A stretch of DNA of 64,000 nucleotides from the NCBI GenBank assembly GCA_943736015.1, contig OX031057.1:56373001-56437000 (forward strand), written 5' to 3'. A program made the translations under genes and the position numbers. The notes under the pieces were generated by a model. The model was not told where the DNA came from and ran no database searches. It saw nothing but the letters and a program-made list of their open reading frames with translations. The first letter of the stretch is position 1; the number at the start of each line of letters is the position of its first letter. Source of the stretch: Tridacna crocea (lineage: Eukaryota > Mollusca > Bivalvia > Cardiida > Cardiidae). Below, piece after piece: positions 44,501 through 54,505 of this stretch.

Positions 44501-45268
44501 GATGGGCTGTGACTTTGACAGCGTGTCGTGACCTTGGTCAATAGACCGTGGTAGTGAATGACAAGACATTGACGAGTCTGTCTGAGTATCAGACAAACTG
44601 GGATCAAGAGACTTTTTAATCTCATTATTAAAATATTGACCGATAAAAGTATCCGTCAAGTCAATGTCAGAGTTTGAGTTTTTCAAAATGGCCTTTTTAG
44701 CCATAGCTCGGGTAACTGCAAAAGAAGGATACAAGTCAAGAATTTCCTGCTCGATAGGGTCATCTGTTTGACCTATATTTGGTGTGTCAGTTACAAGTGG
44801 ATTAACCACAACCTTATCTCCAGCTAAGTCATTGCCTATTAGTAAATGGACACCTTTAAATGGTAAGGAAGGTTTAATACCAATAACCACAAGCCCAGTA
44901 ACCAAATCTGATGACAAATTAACGTAATGGAGAGGGATATTAACAGTTCCACACTCTACACCCTGAATGAGGACACTAGTACCGGAAGAAGTCTTCTCAG
45001 AAAAAGGCAGTATATCTGCTAAAATAAGAGATTGAGAAGCTCCTGTGTCTCTTAAAATTTTAATAGGGGTAGGTGGGCAATTATCACCTGAAAGTGATAC
45101 AAAACCATTCAACATAAATGGTTCAAAAATCTCTATAGTAGAATCAGACTTGGGTTTTGTGACTATGTCAATTGTATTGGTTTTAATAGAAGACTGTGGC
45201 CTTGGCCTAAGAGTGGTGAGCCCTGTTAGTTTGGCTTCATCACTTTCTAACTTCCTTTTTATTTTCAA
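41537..45268 (-). pseudogene. pol: Gmr1-like pol: protease, integrase, RT, RNase H; one in-frame stop
   Basis: One frame of about 1,240 codons is broken by TAA at 44203-44201. Upstream of the stop are the aspartic protease motif DTGAS and the first part of the integrase zinc finger (HESPMSGHLGINKTYH). Beyond it come the finger cysteines (CKTCHTC), the integrase core with D, D and E all present (LIDCVGP, QSDQGSNF, HPESQGALERF), and the GPY module (RYFGPYTI). Reverse transcriptase follows with FDLLKGFWQV and YIDD (42340-42329), and then RNase H with LAVDAGDVG, EKECLAL and FSDHNPL. Nothing follows RNase H, confirming the IN-before-RT order. A perfect 60-codon repeat lies between IN and RT. Catalytic residues are intact, so decay is recent. 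Confidence 0.9.
42739..43098 (-). repeat. in-frame 180 bp tandem duplication within pol
   Basis: 42739-42918 and 42919-43098 are the same except at 42903/43083. The unit is exactly 60 codons (SQQEELKQLIHEYEHLFPD...) and sits in the linker just before the RT fingers. Confidence 0.95.
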
Positions 45269-46397
45269 ACATTCAGAAACAAGGTGACCAGGTTTCTTAC
45301 AATAGTTACAAGTGGGTCGAGATAAGGGATATTGACTTTTGGTTTCACTATTAGAATTGGGTTTGGGTGTATTGGATTGAGTGGCATGCCAGATGAATTA
45401 CCAGACATAGATTTATTTTGGGGATGTGAGGAAGTAGGTTTTGGTTTAGCAATAAAAGAAACTTTATGTGTAAGGTAGTAATTATCAGCCAGACGAGCTG
45501 CTTCTTCTAAAGTTTCAACTTGTTTGTCGTCTAAGAATGTCTTAACATCAGATTGAATACAACGTTTGAATTCTTCAACTAACATAAGTTGTCTTAGTTT
45601 ATCATAATTTTGGTCTATTTTCTTAGAACAGCACCATCTATCAAATAACTGTTCCTTGTTTCTGGCAAATTCAACATGAGTCTAGTTAGAATCTTTTTTA
45701 CAATTTCTAAATTTTTGTCTATATGCTTCTGGGACCAGCTCATAACCTTTGAGAATAAGTTCTTTAACAGTCTCATAATGATGACTTTGTTCAACACCTA
45801 GTTGTGTATAAATTTCACGAGCTTTGCCCATCAAAACACTTTGCAGAAGTAAAGTCTAGTGCTCTTTTGGCTAATTTAAATTTTCTGCAACTTTTTCAAA
45901 GTGTAGGAAGTATTTATCAACTTCTTTTTCTTGAAATGGAGGAACAAGCCTAATATGTTTTGTAACATCGAAATTGTATTCAATCTTTTGCTTCGGCTGA
46001 TTTGCTCTTTCTTGCATTTCTATTTCCCTCATTCTTAATTGAAATTCTCTCTCCTTCTCTCTCTCTTCCCTTTCTCTTTCCTTCTCTCTCTCTCTTCCCA
46101 TTCTCTTTCTTTCTCTCTTTCCTGAATTTCTAATTGTCTGATCTGCAATTTTAATTCAAGTTCTTTCGAACTTGAAACTGATTGAACGTCAACTATCACG
46201 GAAAGAGCATTTTCATTAAAAATCTCCTCATCAACAAAATATTGTACCAAAATATTCTTAATGTCATGTTTACGCATTGAAGATTTTATTTCAGACAATT
46301 TATAGTGTTTAGCAAGATTAAGCAAATCAGTCTTTTTACCTAAATTCAATAACTCCACAGACGGTTCAGCCGTAAATTTATCCAAGTCAAAGGACAT
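45265..46397 (-). pseudogene. gag: Gmr1-like gag with SCAN-like capsid region, several breaks
   Basis: Starts at ATG 46397. An N-terminal stretch of about 60 residues is followed by a highly charged E/R/K coiled coil encoded by a CT/GA-rich tract (46035-46125). Then comes FDVTKHIRLVPPF and a capsid region with EAYRQKFRN and HVEFARNKEQLFDRWC, which resembles the SCAN domain, known to derive from Gmr1-like gag. The C-terminal zinc knuckle is CNYCKKPGHLVSEC (45305-45264). Stops fall near 45873, 45857 and 45682, with frame changes near 46100 and before the knuckle. Confidence 0.82.
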
Positions 46398-46625
46398 GTT
46401 TGTTTGTTGCTGGATTCAAGTACAAAATTGTACTATAATTACTGATTAGTAAAAATGTAGGCAAAAAAACATTTCAATAAGTGAAAACTAGACTGTCTGT
46501 AAGAAATTTTGACTAACAGGATGTATTAGATTTTATTAAAATTGTGAATAGCAAACGCCTATGTCTTATTTTCCAATCGATGGTTAATCCCAAAAGGAAA
46601 ACGAATGCGTTAGTCTTATTTTCCT

Positions 46626-46643
46626 ATTCCGGACGAGCCCCCA
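46626..46643 (-). other. primer-binding site, tRNA-Pro type
   Basis: TGGGGGCTCGTCCGGAAT on the minus strand, one mismatch from the exact tRNA-Pro primer site seen in the TRIM at 3681-3698. Confidence 0.88.
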
Positions 46644-46648
46644 ATTTC

Positions 46649-47208
46649 TTTTACGAGCTAGGCGTAACTAGAAAGTAGAAGCCAGCAACAAACGATAACA
46701 ATTAACAGAATTTATTAATAAAAATATCAAATAATCAGTGACAATTTTGCAATCGTACAAAACAATACCTTAGATGTTAAATACAGAAGACAAATTATTC
46801 CAGTCTTAATTCCAGTCTGATCCTGATCCAAACTGAATGTAATCCAAGCACACGAAATAATCCCCACTTTAGTCTAGTCTGATCCTAATCCAAACTGAAT
46901 GTAATCCAAACACCAATTATATGACACAAACACAAAATAATCCCACTGTAGTCTGGCAATCATGTATTAACTAGTGAACACCGAGATGTAAAAAGCTTTT
47001 CCTTTTATAATAACAGGGAAACTTCCAGAAAATTCATGTAAAAATTAGTTGCATAATTTCTAGTAATCAGATTGTAAAAAGGCCAGGAAACTTCTAGAAC
47101 AATATTCCACAAGAGAGAATCCAGTTCTAAAAATAGCAACAGGGGAAAACTATTCAAAATAAATACACACATGAACAAAGCTAAGAATAACTGGGCATGT
47201 ACATAACA
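46649..47208 (-). repeat. 5' LTR of the Gmr1-like element
   Basis: 560 bp, about 1% different from 40713-41277, with a five-base indel at the CCCACTG(TACA)TAGTCTGG site. Its inner end has lost the CA (reads AA). Confidence 0.9.
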
Positions 47209-47212
47209 ACAT

Positions 47213-47700
47213 TAAGGGGAAGTGTATTGTTTAAGAACCATATCTCTAATCCAACAATTTTTTGAGTTATTGCCCTTTGCAAATTTCAACTTTGGATCTT
47301 ATCTGGGCATAACTTGCAAAGTACCAAAACTAGTAACTTCAAACTTTATGTAGAATAAGATCATCATAAAGCAAAGTGCACTTTAGAAGAACTATAACTT
47401 TATTCCTACTATTTTAAGAGATATTTCCCTTTGTAGAATATAATTTTTCAATTTTTGTCAGGGGCATAACTTCCACAGCATAAAAGCTAGTGACCTCAAA
47501 CTTCATAATACAGATAGACCACATTAAGGTGAAATGCAGAGTACAAGATCCATAAACTTGTATATTCCCCCTAGTTATTTTTTTCAATTTCATTTTTTTT
47601 TTTTTTTTTGTACTAAGCCATTCTGCATTCTGTTTCAAGGAGCATTTTTGTGACAAGGAGCTGGTGGGGGTATGATCACGTTTAGTGATAGATCTAGTAT
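47213..47700 (+). repeat. continuation of the GTATACxCCC tandem array
   Basis: Resumes with CATTAAGGGGAAGTG directly after the retroelement, with further GCATAACTTGCAAAGTA and AACTTCAAACTTTATG units. Confidence 0.7.
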
Positions 47701-47708
47701 AATTCTAC

Positions 47709-47932
47709 TTTAACTCTTTACCACACGAGAGAATTTTAGACTGGTCCAAATTGAAAGCATTTGCAGACGACAAAATAAAGGTGAGTAAAAAATAGAAATT
47801 TGTTCTTGGAAGGGTAGAAAATACTGTGGGAAAAGGAGAAAATGCTGGTAACCAGCATTTTCTCCTTTCCCATAGGGGTTTCAAAAGGCTTCTTTCTCGG
47901 GCATCAAAAGTAGGGATTGTGTGGTAATGGGG
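47709..47932 (-). mobile_element. family A MITE, reverse copy
   Basis: TTAACTCTTTACCACACGAG at 47709. Hairpin 47820-47885 with the CACTGTG-like arm on one side only; right end GTGGTAATGGGGTA. Confidence 0.82.
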
Positions 47933-47959
47933 TATCTATAAATTTCTACGAGCGTCTAC

Positions 47960-48720
47960 AACAAATTGGTCAAATTTCCATCTTCATTATGCCCCCTTTC
48001 AAAGAAGTGGAGGTATATTGCCTTGCTAATGTCGGTCAGTTGGTTGGTTAGTAGGTCCGTCGGTCGGTCAGTGGACTGACCTTACCTTGTCCGGATCATA
48101 ACTACACACAGAATTGACCTGGCCTTGGTCACATTTAGCACAGACATGTGTCTTGGAGTGCAGATGGTATTTATTTTGAGGTCAATTGGTTAAAGGTCAA
48201 GGTCACAGTGACGTCAACATGTTGATATATAGACCAAACCGTGTCCGGATGATAACTAGACACAGAATTAACTTACATGTAGGTTCCTCAAATTTGGCAC
48301 AGTCTCGGAATGTAGATGATCCTACTTGATTTTGACATGAATCTGTCAAAGGTCAAGGTCACAGTGAATGCCAACATGTTGATATATAGACCAAACCTTG
48401 TCCGGATAACTAGATACAAAATTGACCCAGGTTTGTCAAATTTGGCAGAGGCGCGTGTCTTAGAGTTCAAATGTTCCCTATTTTGATTTTGAGGTCAATC
48501 GGTTAAAGGTCAAGGTCACAGTGACCATCAACATGCTGATGAATAAACCAAACGTTGTCCAGATTGCAACTAGACACAGAATCAACCTAGGTTCCTCAAA
48601 TTTGGCAGAGACATGCATCTCGGAGTGTAGATGATCTCTTTTAACTTTAGATTTTACAGGGCTCATAAGGTAGATGTTCCATGTAACAAAAATCCATTGG
48701 GCTAAAGTGTTGACGAAGGG
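47960..48720 (+). repeat. diverged tandem array (AAGGTCAAGGTCACAGTGA units)
   Basis: Begins TGCCCCCTTTCAAAGAAG and GGTCGGTCAG, then repeats roughly every 125 bases: TTGTCCGGATxATAACTA, ACACAGAATTGACC, TTGGCACAG, GTTAAAGGTCAAGGTCACAGTGA. Confidence 0.75.
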
Positions 48721-48989
48721 AAGAAAAAAAAGGTTATCTTTTCAATGAGTATTCTATAAAATGCTGACGTAGACTCCTCTTTCTTCTTCTATACGTTGAT
48801 CAAAGTTTAACCGCCATTTTATCCTTCACAGATTAAGATTAGACGAAAACCCTGTACATAAAATTGCTTCTGATTATAATATTTTACGATGCTTTCTATA
48901 TCATAACTATTATTATTTTGTTTTGTAATCAAAGCGTTGAGAACGCTGATGTGGCATTTGTCAAGAAAGCCATTGTGTGGAATTAATAA

Positions 48990-49735
48990 TTTGAAAACAA
49001 CGGTGCCATAATGGCCCTGGATCTCTCACCTGAATCAATAGGCGAAATTCACTCCTCGTGTGTAATTCAATTTCTGACCATTTGTCCGGTCAATCGAGCA
49101 TAAAATGTAGCCCGTAGAGCGACCACAAGGAATTTCCTAAAGTTCACCTAATTTATCACCCGACTGACCCAATTTAGAACTCATCAAAAAATTATCAAGA
49201 CAAACATTCTGAACAAGTTTTCAACTTAATAAAGCAATAAATGTGGCCTCTAGAATGCCAACAAGGTATTTCTTAATTTGACCAAGCGACCTGGTTCATG
49301 ACCCCAGGTGACCCAATTCTACCCTCACTCAACATCTCATCAAGACAAACATTCTGACCAATTTTCTTATTTCCTAAAGTTGACCTAATTTGTAACCCGA
49401 CTGACCCAATTTAGAACTCATTAAAAAATTATAAGGATAATTAGTATGAACAGTTTTCAAGTTCATTGAGAAAGAAATGTAGCCTCTAGACTGCCCACAA
49501 GGAATTTCTTTAATTTGACCTAGTGACCTAGATTATGATCACAGGTGACCCAATTTTGACCTCATCTTAAATATTATCAAGACAAACATCCTGATCAATT
49601 TTCAAGTCAATTGAGCTAAATATTTGGCCTCTAGAGTACCCACAAGGTATAACTTGAACTTGACCTCGAGACCTAGTTTATGACCCCAGGTGACCAAATT
49701 TTAAACTGAGTTAAAATGTCGTGCTCAGGTGGGCT
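48990..49735 (+). repeat. diverged tandem array (GTGACCCAATTTTGAxCTCATC units)
   Basis: Units of about 120-125 bases: CCACAAGGxATTTCTT, TTTGACCTAGTGACCTAG, GTGACCCAATTT, ATTATCAAGACAAACAT. Confidence 0.75.
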
Positions 49736-51950
49736 AAAAAGATTTAAACAGGTTCACTACATACCTAATTACAAAGCTATATACTTTCCAATTTTATAAA
49801 AGAAGAACTTAAAAGTTTTCTTTTTTTGTTCCTTTGTTCGAACTTGTGATCTCCGGAGCGGGGCCAGTTTTGACCCCCAGCGAACAAGCTTGGTAGAGGT
49901 CCACTAGGAGATGCTACATACCAAATATAAAAGCTCAACACCTTCCAGTTTTAGAACCTCCTTTGTCTGTATGTTTGATTTTGTGACCCCTGGGCTGGGG
50001 CCAGTTTTGATCCCAGAGGTATCATATGAACAAAACTGGTAGTGATCCTTTAGGAGATGCTAAATGCCAAGCTCTACGCCTTCAAATTTCAGAGAAAAGG
50101 AATTTTAAAGTTTTCCTTTTTTATTCCTATGTTCGAACTTGTGACCCTGAGGCGTGGCCAGCTTTGACCCAGGGATCAAATGAACAAAATTGGCAGAGGT
50201 CCACTAAGAGATGCTACGTACCAAAAATCACAGCTTTACGCCTTCTAGTTTCAGAAAATATTTTCAAAGATTTTGCTATTTTCAGCTCACCTGAGCCCGA
50301 AGTGCTCATGGTGAGTTTTTGTGATCGCCCAATGTCCGTCGTCCGTCGACCGTCGTCCGTCGTCCACAATTTCTTTAAACATCTTCTCCTCCCAAACCAC
50401 TGGGCCACTCTTGATGAAACTTGGCAGGGATGTTCCTTGGGTAAGGTTCTACCAAATTTGTTCGAGAGATTGAATTCCAGCCATAACTCTGGTTGCCAGT
50501 GCAACCACAAGGAAAAAAAATAGCAAAATCTTTGAAAATCTTCTTCTATGAAACTAGCAGGCGTAGAGCTTTGATATTTGGTATGTAGCATCTCTTAGTA
50601 GCCCTCTACCAAGATTGTTCATATGATGGCCCAGTGCTTTGATATTTGGTATGTAGCATCTCCTAGTGGACCTCTACCAAGAGTGTTCGTATGATGCCCT
50701 TGGGGTCAAAACTGGCCCCGCCCTGGGGTCACAAGTTTGAAACATGGGAATAAAGAAGGAAAACTTTAAAAATCTTCTTCTCTGAAACAAGAAGGAGTAG
50801 CGCTTTGATATTTGGTATGAAGCATCTACTAGTTGACCTCTACCAAGTTTATTCACGTGATGTCCCTGGGTTCCAAACTGGCCCAGCCTCAGGGGTCACA
50901 AGTTCGAAACATAGGAACAAAGAAGGAAAACTTTAAAATTCTTCTCTGAAACTAGGAGAGGCAGAGCTTTGATATTTGGTATGTAGCATTTTCTAGTGGA
51001 CATCCACCAAGATTGTTCGTATGATCCCCATAGGTACAAAACTGGCCCCGCCCCGAGGGTCACAAGTTTGAAACATAGGATCAAAGAAGGAAAACTTTAA
51101 AATTCTTCTTCTATGAAACTAGAAAGGGCAGAGCTTTGATATTTATTATGTAGCATCTCCTAGTGGACCTCTATCAAGATTGTTCATATGATGCCCTTGT
51201 GGTCAAAACTGGCCCCTCCCCGGGGGTCACAAGTTTGGAACATATGAACAAAGAAGGAAAACTTTAAAAATCTTCTTCTCTGAAACTAGAAGGTGCAGAG
51301 CTTTGATATTTGGTAATGTAGTATCTCCTAGTAGACGTCTACGCAGATTATTCATATGATGCCCTTGGGAAAAATACTGATCCCGCCCCGGGGGTCACAA
51401 GTTTGAAACATATGAACAAAGAAGGAAAACTTTAAAATTCTTCTTCTATGAAACTAGAAGAGGCAGAGCTTTGATATTTAGTATGTAGCATCTCCTAGTG
51501 GACCTCTAGCAAGACTGTACATATGATGCCCCTGGGGTCCAAACTGGCCCAGCCTCGGGGGTCACAAGTTTGAAACATAGGAACAAAGAATGAAAAACTT
51601 TTAAAATCTTCTTCTCTGAAACAAGAAGGAGTAGCGCTTTGATATTTGGTATGAAGCATCTGCTAGTTGACCTCTACCAAGTTTGTTCACATGATGTCCC
51701 TGGGGTCCAAACTGGCCAAGCCTCGGGGGTCACAAGTTGGAAACACAGGAACAAAGAAGGAAAACTTTAAAAATATTTTTGTCTGAAACTGGAAATCGTA
51801 GACCTTTGATATTTCATTATGTAGCATCCTTCAGTGGGCCTCTACCAAATACGATACGATGATCTTTTCGGAAAAGAAGAATTTTCATTGTAGACCTTTA
51901 CTGCTTAGTACTCAGGTGAGCGATATAGGACCATCATGGTCCTCTTGTTT
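49736..51950. repeat. head-to-head tandem array of about 175 bp units bounded by GCTCAGGTGxGC
   Basis: Units carry GTAGCATCTCCTAGTGGACC, CTACCAAGATTGTTC, GGCCCCGCCC, GGTCACAAGTTTGAAACAT, AAAACTTTAAAAATCTTC and GCTTTGATATTTGG. From about 49800 to 50270 they are inverted; from 50535 to 51870 there are about eight in the forward direction. Between the two lies a block with AGCTCACCTGAGC and repeated GTCCGTCG (50280-50530). TGCTCAGGTGGGCTAAAAA at 49732 and CTCAGGTGAGCGATATAGG at 51912 bracket the whole. Confidence 0.75.
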
Positions 51951-52167
51951 TCCTTTCTGTTGCTATGGCAACGAGAGTTCAGGGTGGAATTCAATCTATT
52001 GAACACGTTTAGTAGAACTTCACTAAAGGAACATGTTTTGGACAGACGGACAAATATATGCCGGACAATAACCAATTATAATTCCTCACCTTGGCACTAA
52101 GTGCTCAGGTGAACAAAACAAAGAGAAATGTTATTTAAATATTAACTTGAAAATCAACCTCCTATGC

Positions 52168-52430
52168 AAATTGTCCGCCCGGGTGGCTCAGTGGTGAGCG
52201 TGTTGGACTCATGACCTGGTGTTTGTGAGTTCGATACCCGATTGAGGCGAACTTTTTTTTCGGCGTATTTTCGCCTCTCACCTCTGATGAAGCATGTGAG
52301 TAAAGTACTCGGTGGCTTTGGATAGAAAGTTGTGTTAGTTCCGGTGTGAGAAAGCCAGGAAACATGTGTGCGTCACCAACCGCCATGGTATGACCTTAGC
52401 TGTTAAAGTGCCCACCAACCAACCTATGCA
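52168..52430 (+). mobile_element. tRNA-derived SINE
   Basis: GGTGGCTCAGTGGTGAGC (A box), TTGGACTCATGACCTGGTG (anticodon region) and GTGAGTTCGATACCC (B box). The body has GAAAGTTGTGTTAG and GTGAGAAAGCCAGGAAAC, and the end TATGACCTTAGCTGTTAAA. Confidence 0.88.
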
Positions 52431-53340
52431 AATTAATATGTCTCTTTGGTTGAAGGGAGATTACTGATGCCTAAGTTTTCATAATTTGTGCTTTTGTGGT
52501 CTCCCTTTGATCTTTCAAGAGGAGTCAGGATGAACGTCCCTTGACGGAAGGATGCATGATGGGTAGATAGAGAAGCCATGCAATTACAATAAATTCTATT
52601 AATTCTTTACCTGGATACTGTGATTTTGGATGTCTTTGGCCGCCAGGATTTAATTCCCAACATCATAATCAAGTTTTGTACCTGAAAATATTCATTCACA
52701 ATCAAATTGGTAGCATGCAATCATGGGATGAATAAGCCCAGGGACGAATTGGTTTTGGAACGAACAACTCCGGAAGCAAAGTAGATAGAAGACAAATTTT
52801 GTGCATATCATTGCGCCAGTAGGAGGCTATGAATAGGTGAAGCTATTTTCAATCAAAAAGAAATATTATTTCAACGATCGATGGCCTTTTGCAGTATATT
52901 TCAAACCGCCATTTCCAATTAAATATATGAGTGCTTTTGAAAAAAAAATTGTCTAGAACAAGTGCGTTTAATTGGGTTTATTTCCTTCGGTTTTGCACAA
53001 AATACCTTACATGATCTTCAGAATTCAATATTGAACATTTATTATTGACCTCATAGTGGCATTGTCTTCGACAAATGCCCAAAAAAGTAGACAATTGCGA
53101 AAACCATTTAGAGGTTGGAAAGCTTGTGATAAACGGAAAGCATAAAAACTTCGTTTGGGAAAATAGAAGGAATCCTGGAAGTTTGACAATTTCGGGGAAC
53201 TAGCCTATTAAAAGATGTTTATTCTTCTGCATTTTTATTGCTATTTGGGAATGATCTATATACTGCAAAAAACCCAGGCTTGATTTTCAAGTAGGTCTGT
53301 TGGAATATTTGAGAAATAGTCACGTGGAGTAATTCTGTCA
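52431..53340. other. no gene seen
   Basis: No coding frame or repeat recognised between the SINE and the lectin-bearing duplication. It may hold a distal promoter or an untranslated exon for the lectin. Confidence 0.4.
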
Positions 53341-53474
53341 CAACAATACGACATTATTCTGGATGAGCTAAATATTTGTCATCTTCCAAAGAGTGGTGGT
53401 GTTTACAAGTGGTCGTCAAATCAAGTAATGTAGTGATAAGTGTAGATGGAGTTTCCTTTTCAAATATTATATGA

Positions 53475-54255
53475 ACCCTTTTTCTGCCAACGTACCTTAA
53501 AAGCCTTTTGTATACAATGTAGATCAAGAAAAGACTGCACTGAACTTGCAGGCTCATTTTGGATCTCCACTGTCCGATCAAATGAGTATTTTTTTATGGT
53601 TTTAATTTCTTTGAAATGGTAATGCTGGAGAAAATTATATATATATATTTTTTTTTTTCGATTTGAAATGTTTATTTGGATGATGCAGCAGTTTAACTCT
53701 CTTCCATACAATCCCGAGTTTTGAAACCCTGTTAAAGATGGATTTTGAAACCATTGTGGGCAAAGGAGAAAATGCCGGAAACCAGCAATTTCTCTTCCCA
53801 CAGTGTTTTCAATCCTATCCCACAAACAGAAATAGTAATATGAGACACATCTCCAAATGCTTCAAATTTGGTGTGGTCCAAAATGTTTTCGTTTTATGGG
53901 TGGGGTTAAGGGTAAATTCACTCTTGAGATTGGAATGTTGTTGTTCAAGAGGGGTCCTTCCTTTCCAAACCATTACAGAGTGGTTGACTTACCAGTCAAT
54001 CGTCAACAAGAAGATTTTTTATTTTAACTCTTTACCCGCCGAGAAAAAAACTTGCAAACTTGTCCGAATTGGAAACTGTAGCAGATGTCAAATTAAATGT
54101 GGCTCAAATCATGAGATTTGTCTTTTGAAAAGATTGAAAGCATTTAGGAAAAAGGAGAAAAAGCTTGTAACCAGCACTTTATCTTTTTCCCGGTCGGTTT
54201 CCACAAGCTTCTCTGCCTCAGCTATCGCCAAAACTCGGGTTTGTTTAAAAGGTTA
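53475..54255 (+). mobile_element. family B copy and two diverged family A copies upstream of lectin 1
   Basis: Family B hairpin at 53513-53575. Family A copies at about 53693-53905 (TTAACTCTCTTCCATACAATCCC) and 54027-54255 (TTAACTCTTTACCCGCC to AAAAGGTTAA). All three have counterparts at the same places upstream of lectin 2, so they predate the duplication. Confidence 0.7.
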
Positions 54256-54280
54256 AACTTCTCACTCACGATTTCACTTG

Positions 54281-54505
54281 CAGTACCGTGGAGCAACGAT
54301 ACGTTTAAAATGTTCAAGGCTGTAACAAGTATGTATGTGTTGTTGTCACTGGCCATGGGTCAGTGTTCTGGCCTGGGTCAGGAAGGCATGGAACCTAGAT
54401 GTACATCAATGTTCGACTGGGATTACAAGGTCCTTCAAAAGCTTTCTGATCTGGAGTCAGAGATTAAGATATTGAAATCAAAGACTGCACTTTTGCCATC
54501 CCAAG
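54281..54505 (+). CDS. C-type lectin 1, exon with start codon (coding from 54310)
   Basis: ATG at 54310 with AAA before it starts 196 coding bases ending at CAAG-GTAAGG (phase 1). It encodes a signal peptide (MFKAVTSMYVLLSLAMG), then QCSGLG, a Cys, and a short coiled coil with heptad-like spacing (LQKLSDLESEIKILKSK) that could drive oligomers. TTTCACTTGCAG just before 54281 fits an acceptor, which would make 54281-54309 part of a 5' UTR with an upstream exon. The second paralogue is the same here apart from three residues. Confidence 0.85.

Larger units (their letters stand above)
40709..47212 (-). mobile_element. Gmr1-like Ty3/gypsy LTR retrotransposon, degenerate
   Basis: 6,496 bases between ACAT target duplications (40709-40712, 47209-47212), inserted in the GTATACxCCC array. 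The LTRs are about 560 bp and differ at only a handful of bases plus a five-base indel, so the insertion is fairly young. Order on the minus strand: 5' LTR, tRNA-Pro primer site, gag with a SCAN-like capsid region and zinc knuckle, protease, integrase, reverse transcriptase, RNase H, polypurine tract, 3' LTR. Integrase ahead of RT is the hallmark of the Gmr1 clade. Gag and pol both carry stops or frameshifts, so this copy cannot make its own proteins. Confidence 0.93.

Noticed and set aside
50026-50591. Long frames on both strands
   Set aside because: They fall entirely in the satellite array and its GTCCGTCG spacer.
11028-52260. Functional tRNA genes at the A/B-box pairs (11028, 25392, 52168)
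   Set aside because: No acceptor-stem pairing is seen, and each is followed by a shared SINE body and tail.
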